From contig JADJMZ010000001.1 of NCBI GenBank assembly GCA_016709315.1, positions 1,240,001 to 1,304,000 of the forward strand: a stretch of 64,000 nucleotides of DNA, given 5' to 3'. Source of the stretch: Ignavibacteria bacterium. GTDB taxonomy: Bacteria > Bacteroidota > Ignavibacteria > Tepidaquicellales > Tepidaquicellaceae. The notes below the pieces were generated by a model. That model saw nothing but the letters and a program-made list of their open reading frames with translations, had not been told where the DNA came from and ran no database searches. Shown in pieces: positions 39,559 through 48,974 of the stretch (the first letter of the stretch is position 1; the number at the start of each line of letters is the position of its first letter). The position numbers were made by a program, and so were the translations under genes.

Positions 39559-40316
39559 ACTTCAGGAAGTTCGAGAGAAGCGTCTTTTGATTCCATGTCT
39601 CTCCATATTCTCTGGCAGGGAAACTGATTTTCATACAACGCCCTTGAGATCATAACAGAGTCAATACCCAGATGCTCAATTTCAATTATTTTTTTCAGAT
39701 CGCTGTAACTGGAAATTCCTCCAGCAGAAGTTATTTTCATATTTGTGCTGGCGGCAATTTCCAATAGTCTTGGAATATGCGGACCGGATAAATTACCAAC
39801 TCTTGTTACATCCTGATAAATAATTCTTTTAATTCCGATGGCTTCCATTTGCTTTGCAAAATCAAGCGGAGTAATATTTGCATAATTTATCCAGCCGTCT
39901 ATTACGACATTATTCAGCTTTTCGTCAATGCATACAACAATTTTGCTTGACGAATAATCATCAAGAATTCTTTTAATAAAATCAGGATCTGTAAGAGCTG
40001 CAGTACCGATTACTATTCTGTAAACGCCGAGATCTTTCAGAATCTTTTTTGCAATATCATAATTCCTGATTCCTCCTCCGAGCTGAATAGGTATATCAAC
40101 GGATAATGCAATTTCTCTTATGAGTTCAAAATTTTTCATATTGCCGTGAATAGCGCCGTCCATATCAGTGATGTGAATGCACTTGAAGTTTTCTTTTCGG
40201 AAAAGTTTTGCAATGTTCTTAGGGCTTTCGGAATAAAATTCGGTTTTATCAGATAATCCCTGAACCACCCTGACACACTGACCGTCTTTAATATCTATTA
40301 CAGGTATTACAAACAT
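39555..40316 (-). CDS. HisA/HisF-family TIM-barrel protein, HisA-like with altered active site
   Basis: The 253-residue TIM barrel follows HisA closely: PVIDIKDGQCVRVVQG with D8, ITDMDGA, QLGGGIRNYD, CIDEKLNNVVIDGW with D131, and the phosphate loop SAGGISSYSDL. HisA isomerises ProFAR to PRFAR in histidine synthesis. The third catalytic position differs: where Thermotoga HisA has HTEIEKDGTL (Thr164), this protein has YQDVTRVGNL, putting Q168 in place of Thr and V173 in place of the following Asp. No other his gene is near. It is the middle of a PorZ-like/HisA-like/GT-C operon, 17 bases after the PorZ-like stop. It may be a recruited paralogue. Confidence 0.8.
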   Translation of the reverse strand: MFVIPVIDIKDGQCVRVVQGLSDKTEFYSESPKNIAKLFRKENFKCIHITDMDGAIHGNMKNFELIREIALSVDIPIQLGGGIRNYDIAKKILKDLGVYRIVIGTAALTDPDFIKRILDDYSSSKIVVCIDEKLNNVVIDGWINYANITPLDFAKQMEAIGIKRIIYQDVTRVGNLSGPHIPRLLEIAASTNMKITSAGGISSYSDLKKIIEIEHLGIDSVMISRALYENQFPCQRIWRDMESKDASLELPEV

Positions 40317-40333
40317 AACTTTTAAATGGTAAT

Positions 40334-42607
40334 TTATTTTCTAACTACTGCAACTTTGCCTTTGCCTGCTTTACTGCCGTCTTTATTGTAAGCAACTACA
40401 ATATAAATTCCTGTTGGCACGAGTTCATTATTTGTATTCAATCCGTTCCATACAGCTATTCTGCCTCCGGGCGAATCAAATTCAGTTATGATTTCTCCGG
40501 AAACATTTATAATTTTTACAATTGAATTCTCAATCAATCCGTCAATTTTGAGATTAACATCAGAAGGAATCAGATAAGGATTTGGGGAGAAAGTTATTTC
40601 TCCAAACTCTGCTACAGGTTCGATAGCATTTGTCAGATAAGATGAAAGACCGCTGTTTGTTCCGAAATAAGCTCTGCCTGTTTTATTGCTGACGGCAATT
40701 GTTTTAATCTGATTCTGAAGGAGCGGAGTTTTGTTTGAATTGAATTGTTCAATCAGAGTAGATCCGTCCGAAGAAAGATGAAACACACCGTTGGTTTCAG
40801 TACCAATCCATTTATCATTTAAAATATCATTTGTCAGAGAAATACAATTTTCCGTAAACGGAACTTTCAAATTTCCTGAGATGATCCCAAGTTTAATTGC
40901 GGGCGGTTTCTGACTCGGATTTTGAATTGCTCCGTAAGGATTATTGATAATAAAAATGCCGTTATTAGTTGCGATCCAGACTTCATTATTCTTATCAACT
41001 ATAACATCATATATATTTGTAATTTCGGAACCGAAATCGGAATTACTGTAAAATCCGCTAATGTCATCAGATGAATTATTCAGAGTTGTATTTTCATTAA
41101 AATAATAAACACCCGATCTTGATCCTCCCGAAGTGATCCATTTTGTATTATAGGAATCTATTGCAACTTCAGACAGAGTTGCGGAAGTAATTGTTGACGG
41201 ATTCTGAAATGCTATCCAGTTATTATTTCCGGTGTAAGCGTAAAGAGAACTTCCGGAATTCGTACCGAAAAAAGAAAGCCACAAGACTCCGTTCTGATCA
41301 TAAGCGCCGCCGTAAGGGACGCAGAACAAAGGATTGTTTGAAATTCCGGGAAGTATTGAATTTGAAGGATTAAAATTTGTAATGTTATTTCCGTTTATTA
41401 CAGTCGGACCTCCACCGAAACCAAGCGCCCAGACATTTCCATTACCAGAGACAATTTTCTGAAACCAGTTTGAATTTCCGATTTCAGGATGAGTAGATAA
41501 ATTATAATTCTCCCATTCTGATCCGTTGTATTTATAAAATCCGTTGTTAGCCAGTCCTCCGGCAGCCCAGACATTGTTATCACTGTCTATGGAAAGATGA
41601 TTGAAAACATTTGAAAAGGGACTATTGGGAAATATATATGCAGATGGATTCAAAGACGAAATAATTATTCCGTTATCGGATAATCCGGCGACTGGTACGG
41701 AATTATTATAAGACCCTAAAACAGAATAATTATTCTGAGAAAGAAACTCAGATACATCTGATAAAGTATTTACATTAGCTGTATAAATTTTTGTGTCGGA
41801 AATGAAGTAAATATTATTGCTGATTACTTTAATTGATTTTGTAATAGCAGAAGCAATTACAGGATTTGGATAAGGAAGCCAGTCGTTACCATCGAAGTAT
41901 CTGCATCCTCCGGTTGACCCTGCGAAAATTTTATCACCGGCAGATTCAATAGTTTTTACATCTGCATTCATAGGAACAGCGGAATAATTTGACCATGATC
42001 CCGGATCATTTAAATTTGAAGTAACAAAATTTGCATAAGCTATTCCTGTTTTTGTTGCGGCATAAAGAACATTATTGCTGGCAGTAAGAGCGTAAACGAT
42101 TGTATTGATAGGAAATACACCGAGTTTGTAATAAGGCGCATCAACAAAACTGAAATTGCTGACCGAAATCTTCTGAATTCCATATCCGGTCGCTACATAC
42201 ATAAAATTTCCCGACAGGAACAGATAATTAATTGATTTAATAGATTCGTTGGAATTCTTTATGTCAAAAATATATTTCCATGACCCGTTTGACAGATCAA
42301 GTACAGATATAGATCCATCGCTTGCTCCCACCCACAGTCTTCTTTTATTGTCAACTGTCAGAGAGGTCAGATCATTACTGATCAGACCGTCAAGATTTGT
42401 ATATTTCTTAATGACCTTTCCCGTTATTGCGTCTACAGAAAATAATCCTCCTTTTGAAGCGCAGAAAATTAAGTGCGAATCCGTATCTGCTGTAACAGAT
42501 GTTATTATCTTCAGATCCGTATAATTTTCCCAATTTTTATTCTGAGAGAATGAATAAGAATTAAAAAGTATGATTGCTGAGAATATGCGAATTAGATTTC
42601 CGGACAT
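40334..42607 (-). CDS. PorZ-like two-propeller T9SS-associated protein
   Basis: The 757-residue exported protein (signal peptide ending NSYSFSQN) starts its first propeller with WENYTDLKIITSVTADTDSHLIFCASKGGLFSVD, then YTNLDGLISNDLTSLTVDNKRRLWVGASDGSI. Further two-component-regulator-type blades follow, such as NNVWAAGG, GVLWLSF and NEVWIATNNGIFII. It ends with a sorting-type domain (FSPNPYLIPSD...GIYIVVAYNKDGSKAGKGKVAVVRK). Length, domain order and the N-terminal blade match PorZ, the surface T9SS component that delivers A-LPS to the PorU sortase. A structural sensor role cannot be excluded. It is first in a three-gene operon. Confidence 0.7.
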   Translation of the reverse strand: MSGNLIRIFSAIILFNSYSFSQNKNWENYTDLKIITSVTADTDSHLIFCASKGGLFSVDAITGKVIKKYTNLDGLISNDLTSLTVDNKRRLWVGASDGSISVLDLSNGSWKYIFDIKNSNESIKSINYLFLSGNFMYVATGYGIQKISVSNFSFVDAPYYKLGVFPINTIVYALTASNNVLYAATKTGIAYANFVTSNLNDPGSWSNYSAVPMNADVKTIESAGDKIFAGSTGGCRYFDGNDWLPYPNPVIASAITKSIKVISNNIYFISDTKIYTANVNTLSDVSEFLSQNNYSVLGSYNNSVPVAGLSDNGIIISSLNPSAYIFPNSPFSNVFNHLSIDSDNNVWAAGGLANNGFYKYNGSEWENYNLSTHPEIGNSNWFQKIVSGNGNVWALGFGGGPTVINGNNITNFNPSNSILPGISNNPLFCVPYGGAYDQNGVLWLSFFGTNSGSSLYAYTGNNNWIAFQNPSTITSATLSEVAIDSYNTKWITSGGSRSGVYYFNENTTLNNSSDDISGFYSNSDFGSEITNIYDVIVDKNNEVWIATNNGIFIINNPYGAIQNPSQKPPAIKLGIISGNLKVPFTENCISLTNDILNDKWIGTETNGVFHLSSDGSTLIEQFNSNKTPLLQNQIKTIAVSNKTGRAYFGTNSGLSSYLTNAIEPVAEFGEITFSPNPYLIPSDVNLKIDGLIENSIVKIINVSGEIITEFDSPGGRIAVWNGLNTNNELVPTGIYIVVAYNKDGSKAGKGKVAVVRK

Positions 42608-42981
42608 AATATTTAGAAGTTTAAGGTTTTATAAAACAAATCAGTAGAAATATTAATCAGCTAAATATTATTTTGAGGGTTAAGAAGTTTTTATAAAAGA
42701 TACAGCTATTTGAATTTGTCAATTGAATTTCCTGTGTGTAAAATTTTTTTTGGAAAAAATTAATTCAAAAAATTACTTTTATAGTTCAATATTAAAGAAT
42801 TAGATTTTAAAATCAATTGCAATTTTAATTGAATTCAGGAGTCAAGTTCACTATTGTTCAAAACTATTTAAAAGACCCGAAGGCACAAGATTATTGTTTT
42901 TAAATTTTCTACTTAGTGTCTTGGAGCCTTTGAGGTAAAAATTTTAGTTTTAAGACACTCTCTTGCCTAATAATTAACGCT
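42608..42981. repeat. Intergenic spacer with a degenerate dyad repeat
   Basis: No gene is visible. Around 42876-42970 it holds CCGAAGGCACAAGA, then AGTGTCTTGGAGCCTTTGAGG, which can pair imperfectly. TTTTAAGACACTCTCTT follows, and this string is nearly the same as one at about 17400-17425 in another gap. The two gaps appear to share a dispersed element. Confidence 0.5.
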
Positions 42982-44127
42982 TCAGAAATTAAAATGAAAG
43001 TTCCACTGAAACTCATTATTCTTAATCTCAGGTTCTTCAGATACAAATCTTACCATCACTTCAGTTTCAAATCCAAAGAAAGGGAATGCAGCAAATCCTG
43101 CGCTGATCCTTTTTACTTCTTTACCTTCTGTATCCCTGTCTTTATTATAAATTTCATACTGACCTCTGAGTTCAAGTCCCTTAATTAAAATTACATCCAG
43201 TTCTGCAAATCCGTTAAAGGATTTTTTTGCAGGAAAATCAGTCTTTACTTCCCCGAAATCTATTTCACCGAGCAAGGCAACTCTGTTCAAAAATCCAATT
43301 CTGCTGAAAACGCCGTAAGATTGTTTAAGCGCGCTTATTGTTCCAGTGAATGCGCTGTCATTTGTGTTGTAGGGATTATTCAGAAATGAACCTCCGAAGC
43401 ATAAATTTATATTTTCATTTACTGTGAAATTAATATCTGCAGATGCTGTGAACATTTTATGCGGATCCAGTCCCAGAAAATCAAGATTCATAGGATTATA
43501 CAGACCAATATTCAGATTGAACCATTCGGGAGAAATTCCCAGTTCAAATCCGGTATTGGCATCATAAGGCGTGTTGAGCAGATATTTTCTCTGATAAGCT
43601 CTGTGTTCGACAATTCTCAATCCAAAATCAGGTTTGAATCTTCCAATCTTCAGATAAAGATTTGCGGGAAGATTTGAAATCATTCCGTAAACTTCATACT
43701 TTGTTTCTGCAGAAGGTATCTGAATTCCTGAAGTTGCATATACATTCAGTATTTTATTCAGCTTTGCATTAAAGTAGATGTCACCCTGCATTGCAAGGAA
43801 GGAGTTGAAATTTGTGACACCTTCTCTGATCTCGTTGTCAACCTGCGCAACTCTCACATCGCCTCCGATGGAAATATTTTTCGACAGTTTAGGAGAGAAC
43901 TGAGTTTTACCTGCAAGTTTCTGGAATATGTCCATGCTTAGATTTTTTTCACCATATACAATGCCACCTCCGTTTCTCATTGCTCCGCCGGTCGGGTTAA
44001 CATGGCAGTCTATGCACTTATTACCTGTGTATGCTGCAAATCTCGGATATGAATATGTTTTTTCTGAAAAAAACTGTGAAAGAAAAATAATAATTAAAAG
44101 CAGTAAAAGTTTGCAGGTTGTTTTCAT
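42982..44127 (-). CDS. Outer-membrane barrel-like protein with one N-terminal c-type haem motif
   Basis: The 381-residue protein has a signal peptide (LLLLLIIIFLSQFFS), then a single CXXCH haem c site in NKCIDCHVNPTGGAMRNGGG. The next 330 residues are alternating beta strands with aromatic girdles, ending in NEFQWNFHFNF with a terminal Phe, as in outer-membrane barrels. A haem-bearing plug joined to a porin-like barrel suggests electron transfer at or through the outer membrane, or a redox-gated porin. I know of similar CIDCH-plus-barrel proteins only as uncharacterised. It stands between the PorZ operon and a small lipoprotein. Confidence 0.7.
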   Translation of the reverse strand: MKTTCKLLLLLIIIFLSQFFSEKTYSYPRFAAYTGNKCIDCHVNPTGGAMRNGGGIVYGEKNLSMDIFQKLAGKTQFSPKLSKNISIGGDVRVAQVDNEIREGVTNFNSFLAMQGDIYFNAKLNKILNVYATSGIQIPSAETKYEVYGMISNLPANLYLKIGRFKPDFGLRIVEHRAYQRKYLLNTPYDANTGFELGISPEWFNLNIGLYNPMNLDFLGLDPHKMFTASADINFTVNENINLCFGGSFLNNPYNTNDSAFTGTISALKQSYGVFSRIGFLNRVALLGEIDFGEVKTDFPAKKSFNGFAELDVILIKGLELRGQYEIYNKDRDTEGKEVKRISAGFAAFPFFGFETEVMVRFVSEEPEIKNNEFQWNFHFNF

Positions 44128-44180
44128 AAATTTATAAAAGATTTATTTAATAAAAATTTATAATGCTAAGAGGATATAAA

Positions 44181-44612
44181 TTACTTTGTAATACTTATAA
44201 GTCCGCCCTGCGATCTGCCTCTGAAAACAGAATAATTCCAGCCGCCGGAAAGTTTGTTGTTTTTAATCTTCATATTCCAGAAGACGTTGGAATCAGCTAT
44301 TCGCGGATTCGTATTTATAAAAACCCTTTTATCTTTCTGATTTAAATCGCCGCTGAATTCACCGTTCATTGATGAAAATCCTTCAAAACTTTTATCCGAA
44401 ATTTCTGTGAATTCATAAGTTCCGGAAAATTTATCATTCTCATAACTTATCACATTAAGAGTGCCTCTTAAAAGTTCTGTACCCGAACTGTCAGTCATTG
44501 TGAATTTATATTTTCCTTTTCCGAATTTAAAAGGCGTGCTTATGTTTCCTGATGAACAGCCGGCAATAATCAGACCGCATATTGCAAGAAAAAGAATAAA
44601 ATGTTTATTCAT
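44181..44612 (-). CDS. Small exported lipoprotein of unknown function
   Basis: A 143-residue protein with a clear lipobox (FLAICGLIIAGC, acylated Cys at 19) followed by a Ser/Gly linker. The mature part is a small beta-rich domain (FTMTDSSGTELLRGTLNVISYENDKFSGTYEFTEI, ending KLSGGWNYSVFRGRSQGGLISITK). It looks like a lipocalin or META-type sandwich, but I cannot assign a family. It lies 25 bases after the T9SS sialidase-fold gene, probably in the same transcript. Confidence 0.75.
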   Translation of the reverse strand: MNKHFILFLAICGLIIAGCSSGNISTPFKFGKGKYKFTMTDSSGTELLRGTLNVISYENDKFSGTYEFTEISDKSFEGFSSMNGEFSGDLNQKDKRVFINTNPRIADSNVFWNMKIKNNKLSGGWNYSVFRGRSQGGLISITK

Positions 44613-44637
44613 AAATTATTTTATTTGTGTGAAAATA

Positions 44638-46233
44638 TTATTTAAGAAGTACCATTCTCTTTGTCTGAACAAAATTATCAGCTTCAAGCTTGTAAAAATA
44701 AACTCCGCTGGCAAAGTTACTTCCGTTGAAAGTTGATTTATATATTCCGGGAGAAAGCTTTTCATTGACCAGCACAGATACTTCCTTACCAAGCAAGTCA
44801 TAAACTTTCAAAGAAACAAATCCAGGTTCTGAAATTCCAAATTCCAAATTCGTAACCGGATTAAACGGATTCGGATAATTCTGTTCAAGCCGGAAATCAC
44901 CTGGAACATTGCTGCTGATCTGACTGATGCTGACTGAATTAAGATCTATCGGTGCAGTCCATATCTGATAAACTCCTGTGTAGTCATCCATCCAGACTGG
45001 CCAGAGTTTATTGTTAGTATAAGTTAATCCTAAATTATCACCTTGATTTCCTGAACCCGCTCCTGATATGCTCTTCGGTAAAAATTTATGATCGCTGACA
45101 AGATAATCAGCCCAGTTACTTCCGCCGTTTGTTGATCTGGAAAGATAAATCTGTGCGGAATCAGCGCTGTTCCTGCCGTCAAAATAAATTACATTGATAC
45201 CTCCAAACCCGTCTACGGTTATCGCAGGGAGAATCTGATTTTTTCCGTTGTTTAGAGGATCCTGATTTACTCTTACGCCGGCAGACCATGTATTGCCTCC
45301 GTCAGAAGAACTGTGAAATACGATATCCGGATCAGTTCCCGCAGGTGAAAGATTTTTTTCAGCGGTAACGATATAAATCCATCCGTTACGTGTCCCTCCG
45401 GTTTTATCAATATCTATTTGCGGGTAACCGTTAACTCTCACTCCCCACGGAGCAAGCGAAGAAGATTTGATCCCGTTGCAGTCATAAGCGCATTCCGTAA
45501 CGCTCCAGTTTAATCCGCCGTTAGAGGACACTGCAAATCCTATGCAGTCTTCATTGAAAGGTGAAGAAAGCAATGCAGAAGCCCAGGTTACATAGTTTTT
45601 TCCGTCAGGACCTACAGCCATCATTGGTCCAACAGACTGCCGGGAAGACAGAGAATTATTTATCTGAATTACTCCTGACCAGTTTGAACCTGAATTAGTT
45701 GTATAAGACAGAACAACCGGGTATGGGTTTGTAAACCTTGTCCAGACAAGATAAGTCCTTCCGTAGAACTGACTCGAAGCAATGTTGTCCGTTGCAGGAC
45801 TTCCTTTATCCTGATCATTGCCGGCTATCTGATAATTTGAAGACCAGGTCTGTCCCATATTTGTGGAATAATTTGAATACATTCCTAAAATAAATCCGCC
45901 CTGATGTGTCAGAATCAAATTCCCGTTTTTGTCAATGATCGGACCTGGATCTCCTCCGTGATTTGAAATGGGTGAGCCGTTGCATGTATCAGTCCCGAAC
46001 CAGTTTACTCCTCCGTTAGTAGTGAGATAAATCCCTTCGCTTCTGAAAGATAATCTGATCGTAAATGCGCTTGCAAACATAATGTCAGGATTCGTAGGGT
46101 GAACGACAATTGAAGGTTCGATCTGATTGCTCGTAGAAGGATATATCCTGTAATTCGGATACTGACCGAAAACTAAACTGCTATGCGTTACCAGCATTAA
46201 AAGCATTATGTTCAGGAATAATTTTATTTTCAT
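44638..46233 (-). CDS. Secreted sialidase-fold (BNR repeat) protein with T9SS sorting tail
   Basis: The 531-residue protein has a signal peptide (1-23, ending SLVFGQ). It then shows repeated sialidase/BNR Asp-box-like blades (STNMGQTW, SSNGGLNWS, SSDGGNTWS, STNGGSNW). The C-terminal 85 residues are a T9SS type A sorting domain (NYPNPFNPVTNLEFGISEPGFVSLKVYDLLGKEV, ending KRMVLLK, with no run longer implied). Sialidase-fold proteins include exo-sialidases and simple adhesion or sensor propellers. I see no complete arginine triad from inspection, so enzymatic activity is uncertain. Confidence 0.8.
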   Translation of the reverse strand: MKIKLFLNIMLLMLVTHSSLVFGQYPNYRIYPSTSNQIEPSIVVHPTNPDIMFASAFTIRLSFRSEGIYLTTNGGVNWFGTDTCNGSPISNHGGDPGPIIDKNGNLILTHQGGFILGMYSNYSTNMGQTWSSNYQIAGNDQDKGSPATDNIASSQFYGRTYLVWTRFTNPYPVVLSYTTNSGSNWSGVIQINNSLSSRQSVGPMMAVGPDGKNYVTWASALLSSPFNEDCIGFAVSSNGGLNWSVTECAYDCNGIKSSSLAPWGVRVNGYPQIDIDKTGGTRNGWIYIVTAEKNLSPAGTDPDIVFHSSSDGGNTWSAGVRVNQDPLNNGKNQILPAITVDGFGGINVIYFDGRNSADSAQIYLSRSTNGGSNWADYLVSDHKFLPKSISGAGSGNQGDNLGLTYTNNKLWPVWMDDYTGVYQIWTAPIDLNSVSISQISSNVPGDFRLEQNYPNPFNPVTNLEFGISEPGFVSLKVYDLLGKEVSVLVNEKLSPGIYKSTFNGSNFASGVYFYKLEADNFVQTKRMVLLK

Positions 46234-46332
46234 TTTTTTACTTTAATAAGAAAAAAGAAGTTTATGATTCGGTATTAATAAAATATTTGTCAAAGTGTTT
46301 TGTTACAGTTCTGCCTTTTCTAAAAAATCAAT

Positions 46333-46387
46333 ACTTTCTCATTTCCGGCTCTGAAGTTCATGTTCCATTACCGGAAAATGAGAAAGT
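46333..46387 (-). terminator. Long stem-loop after the TonB receptor gene
   Basis: A 16-bp near-perfect dyad (ACTTTCTCATTTCCGG with CCGGAAAATGAGAAAGT, one bulged base) spans a 22-base loop. On the minus strand it lies about 50 bases after the TonB receptor stop and is followed by TATTGATTTTTT, so it is probably the terminator separating it from the sialidase-fold gene. Confidence 0.6.
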
Positions 46388-46438
46388 TTCAGAAAATATT
46401 ATCTGATAACAAATAATGCAATTGTAATGCTTATCACT

Positions 46439-48595
46439 TTATTTGCTGAATAAATATGAAATATTCAGACCGCAGAAAAAATTTCTTCTGGGACCTGATT
46501 CATAAAATTCCTGTCTGTCGGAATTTACCTGAATGAAAGCGACATATTTTTTATCAAAAATATTGTTCAGTCCGACAAATGCAAGTACCCTGAAGTTTTT
46601 AAATGTCAGATCCCCGCCTAACTGTACACCTGTCAGTAAAAAATCTTCAGTCTTCAGACTGTCAACATTCTTATCATCGGCATACATTTCACCTGAATAA
46701 AGCGTATTTCCTTTTATGAATAAGGACTGATCATTACCAAGACTATAGCTGTAAGACAGTTCTGATGTAAAATAGTTATCGGGATTTGAAGGTTCTTTAT
46801 TTCCGGAATAATCTTCTTCCGTGATCTGTCCTTCACCGTCAATGCTTCTTGCTTTGTATGTATCATACTTGAAATCGGAATAAGTATAAGCTGCCTTAAA
46901 ATCCAGTCCTCGTGCGATATTCGAATTCAGTCCGAACTCAAGTCCTGTTCTTTTAACTGTTGCTGCATTTCTGTAATAAACATTTCCGTCAACTGTAAAA
47001 GGTATTATGGCGTCATCTATCTTTGTATTGAACATTGTCAGTTCGATGAATGTCCTTTTGAAAACATTGCTTTTATTATTTAATATTTCACCCTTATATC
47101 CTAATTCAAAATTTACAGAACTCTGAGGATTAAGATCAGGATTTATAAGTTTTAATCCGCCGTCTGAAGAGAAAGGATAATTATCCAGCTCATTGTTTGC
47201 TGGAGTATCAAAACCAAGACCAAATGAACCGTAAATTGACATTCTCGGAGTCAATTTAAAATTCAGAGCAAACTTCGGAGCGAACTTATCAAATAATCTG
47301 CTTGTATCCTTAAAACCTGCTATCAGGTCCTGCGCTGATGTTACAACTCTGTCATATCTTCCTGTTACAAGGAATGCAAGCTTCTTTTTAACTATAGGTA
47401 TCTGATCAAGAAAATAAAAACCTACATTGCTCAGAGTTTCATCCGTAAGTGTCTGCAGTTCGTCTCCTTTTTTTCCTCCTATGTTATTGAACTCGCTTAT
47501 AGGTCCAGTCTGATAATACAGATCTCCTCCGAGAGAGAACTCGTTTTCCCTGTCTCCTATGACGGATTTATTTATAAACCTGAACGAACTCCCCACTCCG
47601 TATCTTGTAAATATTCTGTATGTCGCAGCAGTTCTCTCAAGGTCTTTAATTGTTCCGTAAGCTGTCAGCTCGATTAAATTGTTTTTTGTTTTTCCGAAGC
47701 TTGTATTGTAAGTGATGCCTAACCTTCCTTTATTGCTGATCCTCTTTGTATCCCTGCTGACATCCCTGCTGTTTGCAGCAAGATCATCTTTGTTATACTG
47801 AGCAAGGGTCAAAGATCCCGGAAGCTTTATCAGACCATTTACATAATATCCATAGATGGCAAGTTTTGAATACTTATTCAGATCGGTTTCAAAAACTGAA
47901 TTTAACCTTGTCTGATATGTTTCACTGTGCTGTCTGTATCCCTTGTAATTTTCATAGCTGTATGTGGTCATGAATCTCTGATAACCGGAATTCACTCCGA
48001 ATTTTAATCCGTTCTTTCTGAGATTATACTCTCCGAATTCATTATCGGACATAACGAACGATGTCGGGAAATATTTATCCGTGAAAAAATTAATCACCCC
48101 TCCCGGTGCATTTGTGTAAAGCGAACTCAGATTTCCCTTTGCAACTTCAATTTTACTTATTGCCGTGAAATCAAGCGCTTCGACTCTTGTCTGTCCGTCA
48201 GGTTCTGATTCCGGAATTCCGTCCAGTAAAATCCTTATGCCTCTTATTCCTGTGTTTGATCTTGTCCCGAATCCTCTGATAGAGACCCTTACATCATGAT
48301 TTCCGTATCTCGGCTGCAGCATGAGTCCGGGAATGTTTGTAAGGACATCGTTCATCCCCATCTTTCTGCTGGATTTCCATTCTGTCTTATCCACTCTCTG
48401 AACTGAAAAAGGAATATCAATTACCTTTTGCTCTGTACGGGTAGCAGAAATTATTACTTCATCGGTTTGATAAACCGTTGTATCTTCTTCCTGTGAATAC
48501 GCAGGATTATAAACAGAATTAAAAAGAATAATATTATATATAAATGTTTGCACATAATAATTTAGTTTTAAATTTTTTATAATAAAATAATTCAT
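46439..48595 (-). CDS. TonB-dependent outer-membrane receptor
   Basis: The 718-residue receptor has an N-terminal signal region, then TTVYQTDEVIISATRTEQKVIDIPFSVQRV (TonB box and plug start). The plug follows with VLTNIPGLMLQPRYGNHDVRVSIRGFGTRSNTGIRG-type strands and GGVINFFT. A 22-strand-type barrel ends at GLNISYLFSK, the terminal aromatic strand. There is no SusC-type carboxypeptidase-like domain. Plug and barrel resemble ferric-citrate/siderophore (FecA-like) receptors. The start may lie downstream of 48595, since the first 15 residues are polar before the hydrophobic segment. A small gene ends 10 bases upstream. Confidence 0.88.
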   Translation of the reverse strand: MNYFIIKNLKLNYYVQTFIYNIILFNSVYNPAYSQEEDTTVYQTDEVIISATRTEQKVIDIPFSVQRVDKTEWKSSRKMGMNDVLTNIPGLMLQPRYGNHDVRVSIRGFGTRSNTGIRGIRILLDGIPESEPDGQTRVEALDFTAISKIEVAKGNLSSLYTNAPGGVINFFTDKYFPTSFVMSDNEFGEYNLRKNGLKFGVNSGYQRFMTTYSYENYKGYRQHSETYQTRLNSVFETDLNKYSKLAIYGYYVNGLIKLPGSLTLAQYNKDDLAANSRDVSRDTKRISNKGRLGITYNTSFGKTKNNLIELTAYGTIKDLERTAATYRIFTRYGVGSSFRFINKSVIGDRENEFSLGGDLYYQTGPISEFNNIGGKKGDELQTLTDETLSNVGFYFLDQIPIVKKKLAFLVTGRYDRVVTSAQDLIAGFKDTSRLFDKFAPKFALNFKLTPRMSIYGSFGLGFDTPANNELDNYPFSSDGGLKLINPDLNPQSSVNFELGYKGEILNNKSNVFKRTFIELTMFNTKIDDAIIPFTVDGNVYYRNAATVKRTGLEFGLNSNIARGLDFKAAYTYSDFKYDTYKARSIDGEGQITEEDYSGNKEPSNPDNYFTSELSYSYSLGNDQSLFIKGNTLYSGEMYADDKNVDSLKTEDFLLTGVQLGGDLTFKNFRVLAFVGLNNIFDKKYVAFIQVNSDRQEFYESGPRRNFFCGLNISYLFSK

Positions 48596-48605
48596 CTGAA
48601 AGAAA

Positions 48606-48974
48606 TTATGACTCTGTAAAACTATTGAATATATAGTTGTAATAGTTTACACAAGGTGGCGCTCTTTCTTGAGTAAGAATTGTCAGTAGGTTTTCCTGAA
48701 AGGAATTTTCATTTAATATTATGAATCGTGAAATTTCATGAAATATAAGAGTTATGGAAAGTGTGAAATCACTTAAGCTGATATATTTTTCTGATACGGC
48801 GATTATGAAATCTATTTCATTTTTTTCAACTGAAAACTCCTTACCGAGATCTTCAGCTATCACAAAAAATAAACAAATGCCCAGAATAAAGATAAGATTT
48901 GCTGTCAGATCATTATGCCTGAAAAATGAAAGGTTTTTAATGAAGTCTAAATATTTTCCGAAAGATTTGTTCAA
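48606..48974 (-). CDS. Small membrane-anchored protein of unknown function upstream of the TonB receptor
   Basis: A 122-residue frame with one hydrophobic segment (NLIFILGICLFFVIAEDLG). It ends with LTILTQERAPPCVNYYNYIF, reminiscent of the short RAPP/ERPP tails of small metal-related exported proteins that often precede TonB receptors. It lies 10 bases before the receptor start on the same strand. There are no His/Cys-rich metal sites, so a metal-sensing role is only a guess. The gene may be real but is weakly supported. Confidence 0.4.
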   Translation of the reverse strand: MNKSFGKYLDFIKNLSFFRHNDLTANLIFILGICLFFVIAEDLGKEFSVEKNEIDFIIAVSEKYISLSDFTLSITLIFHEISRFIILNENSFQENLLTILTQERAPPCVNYYNYIFNSFTES

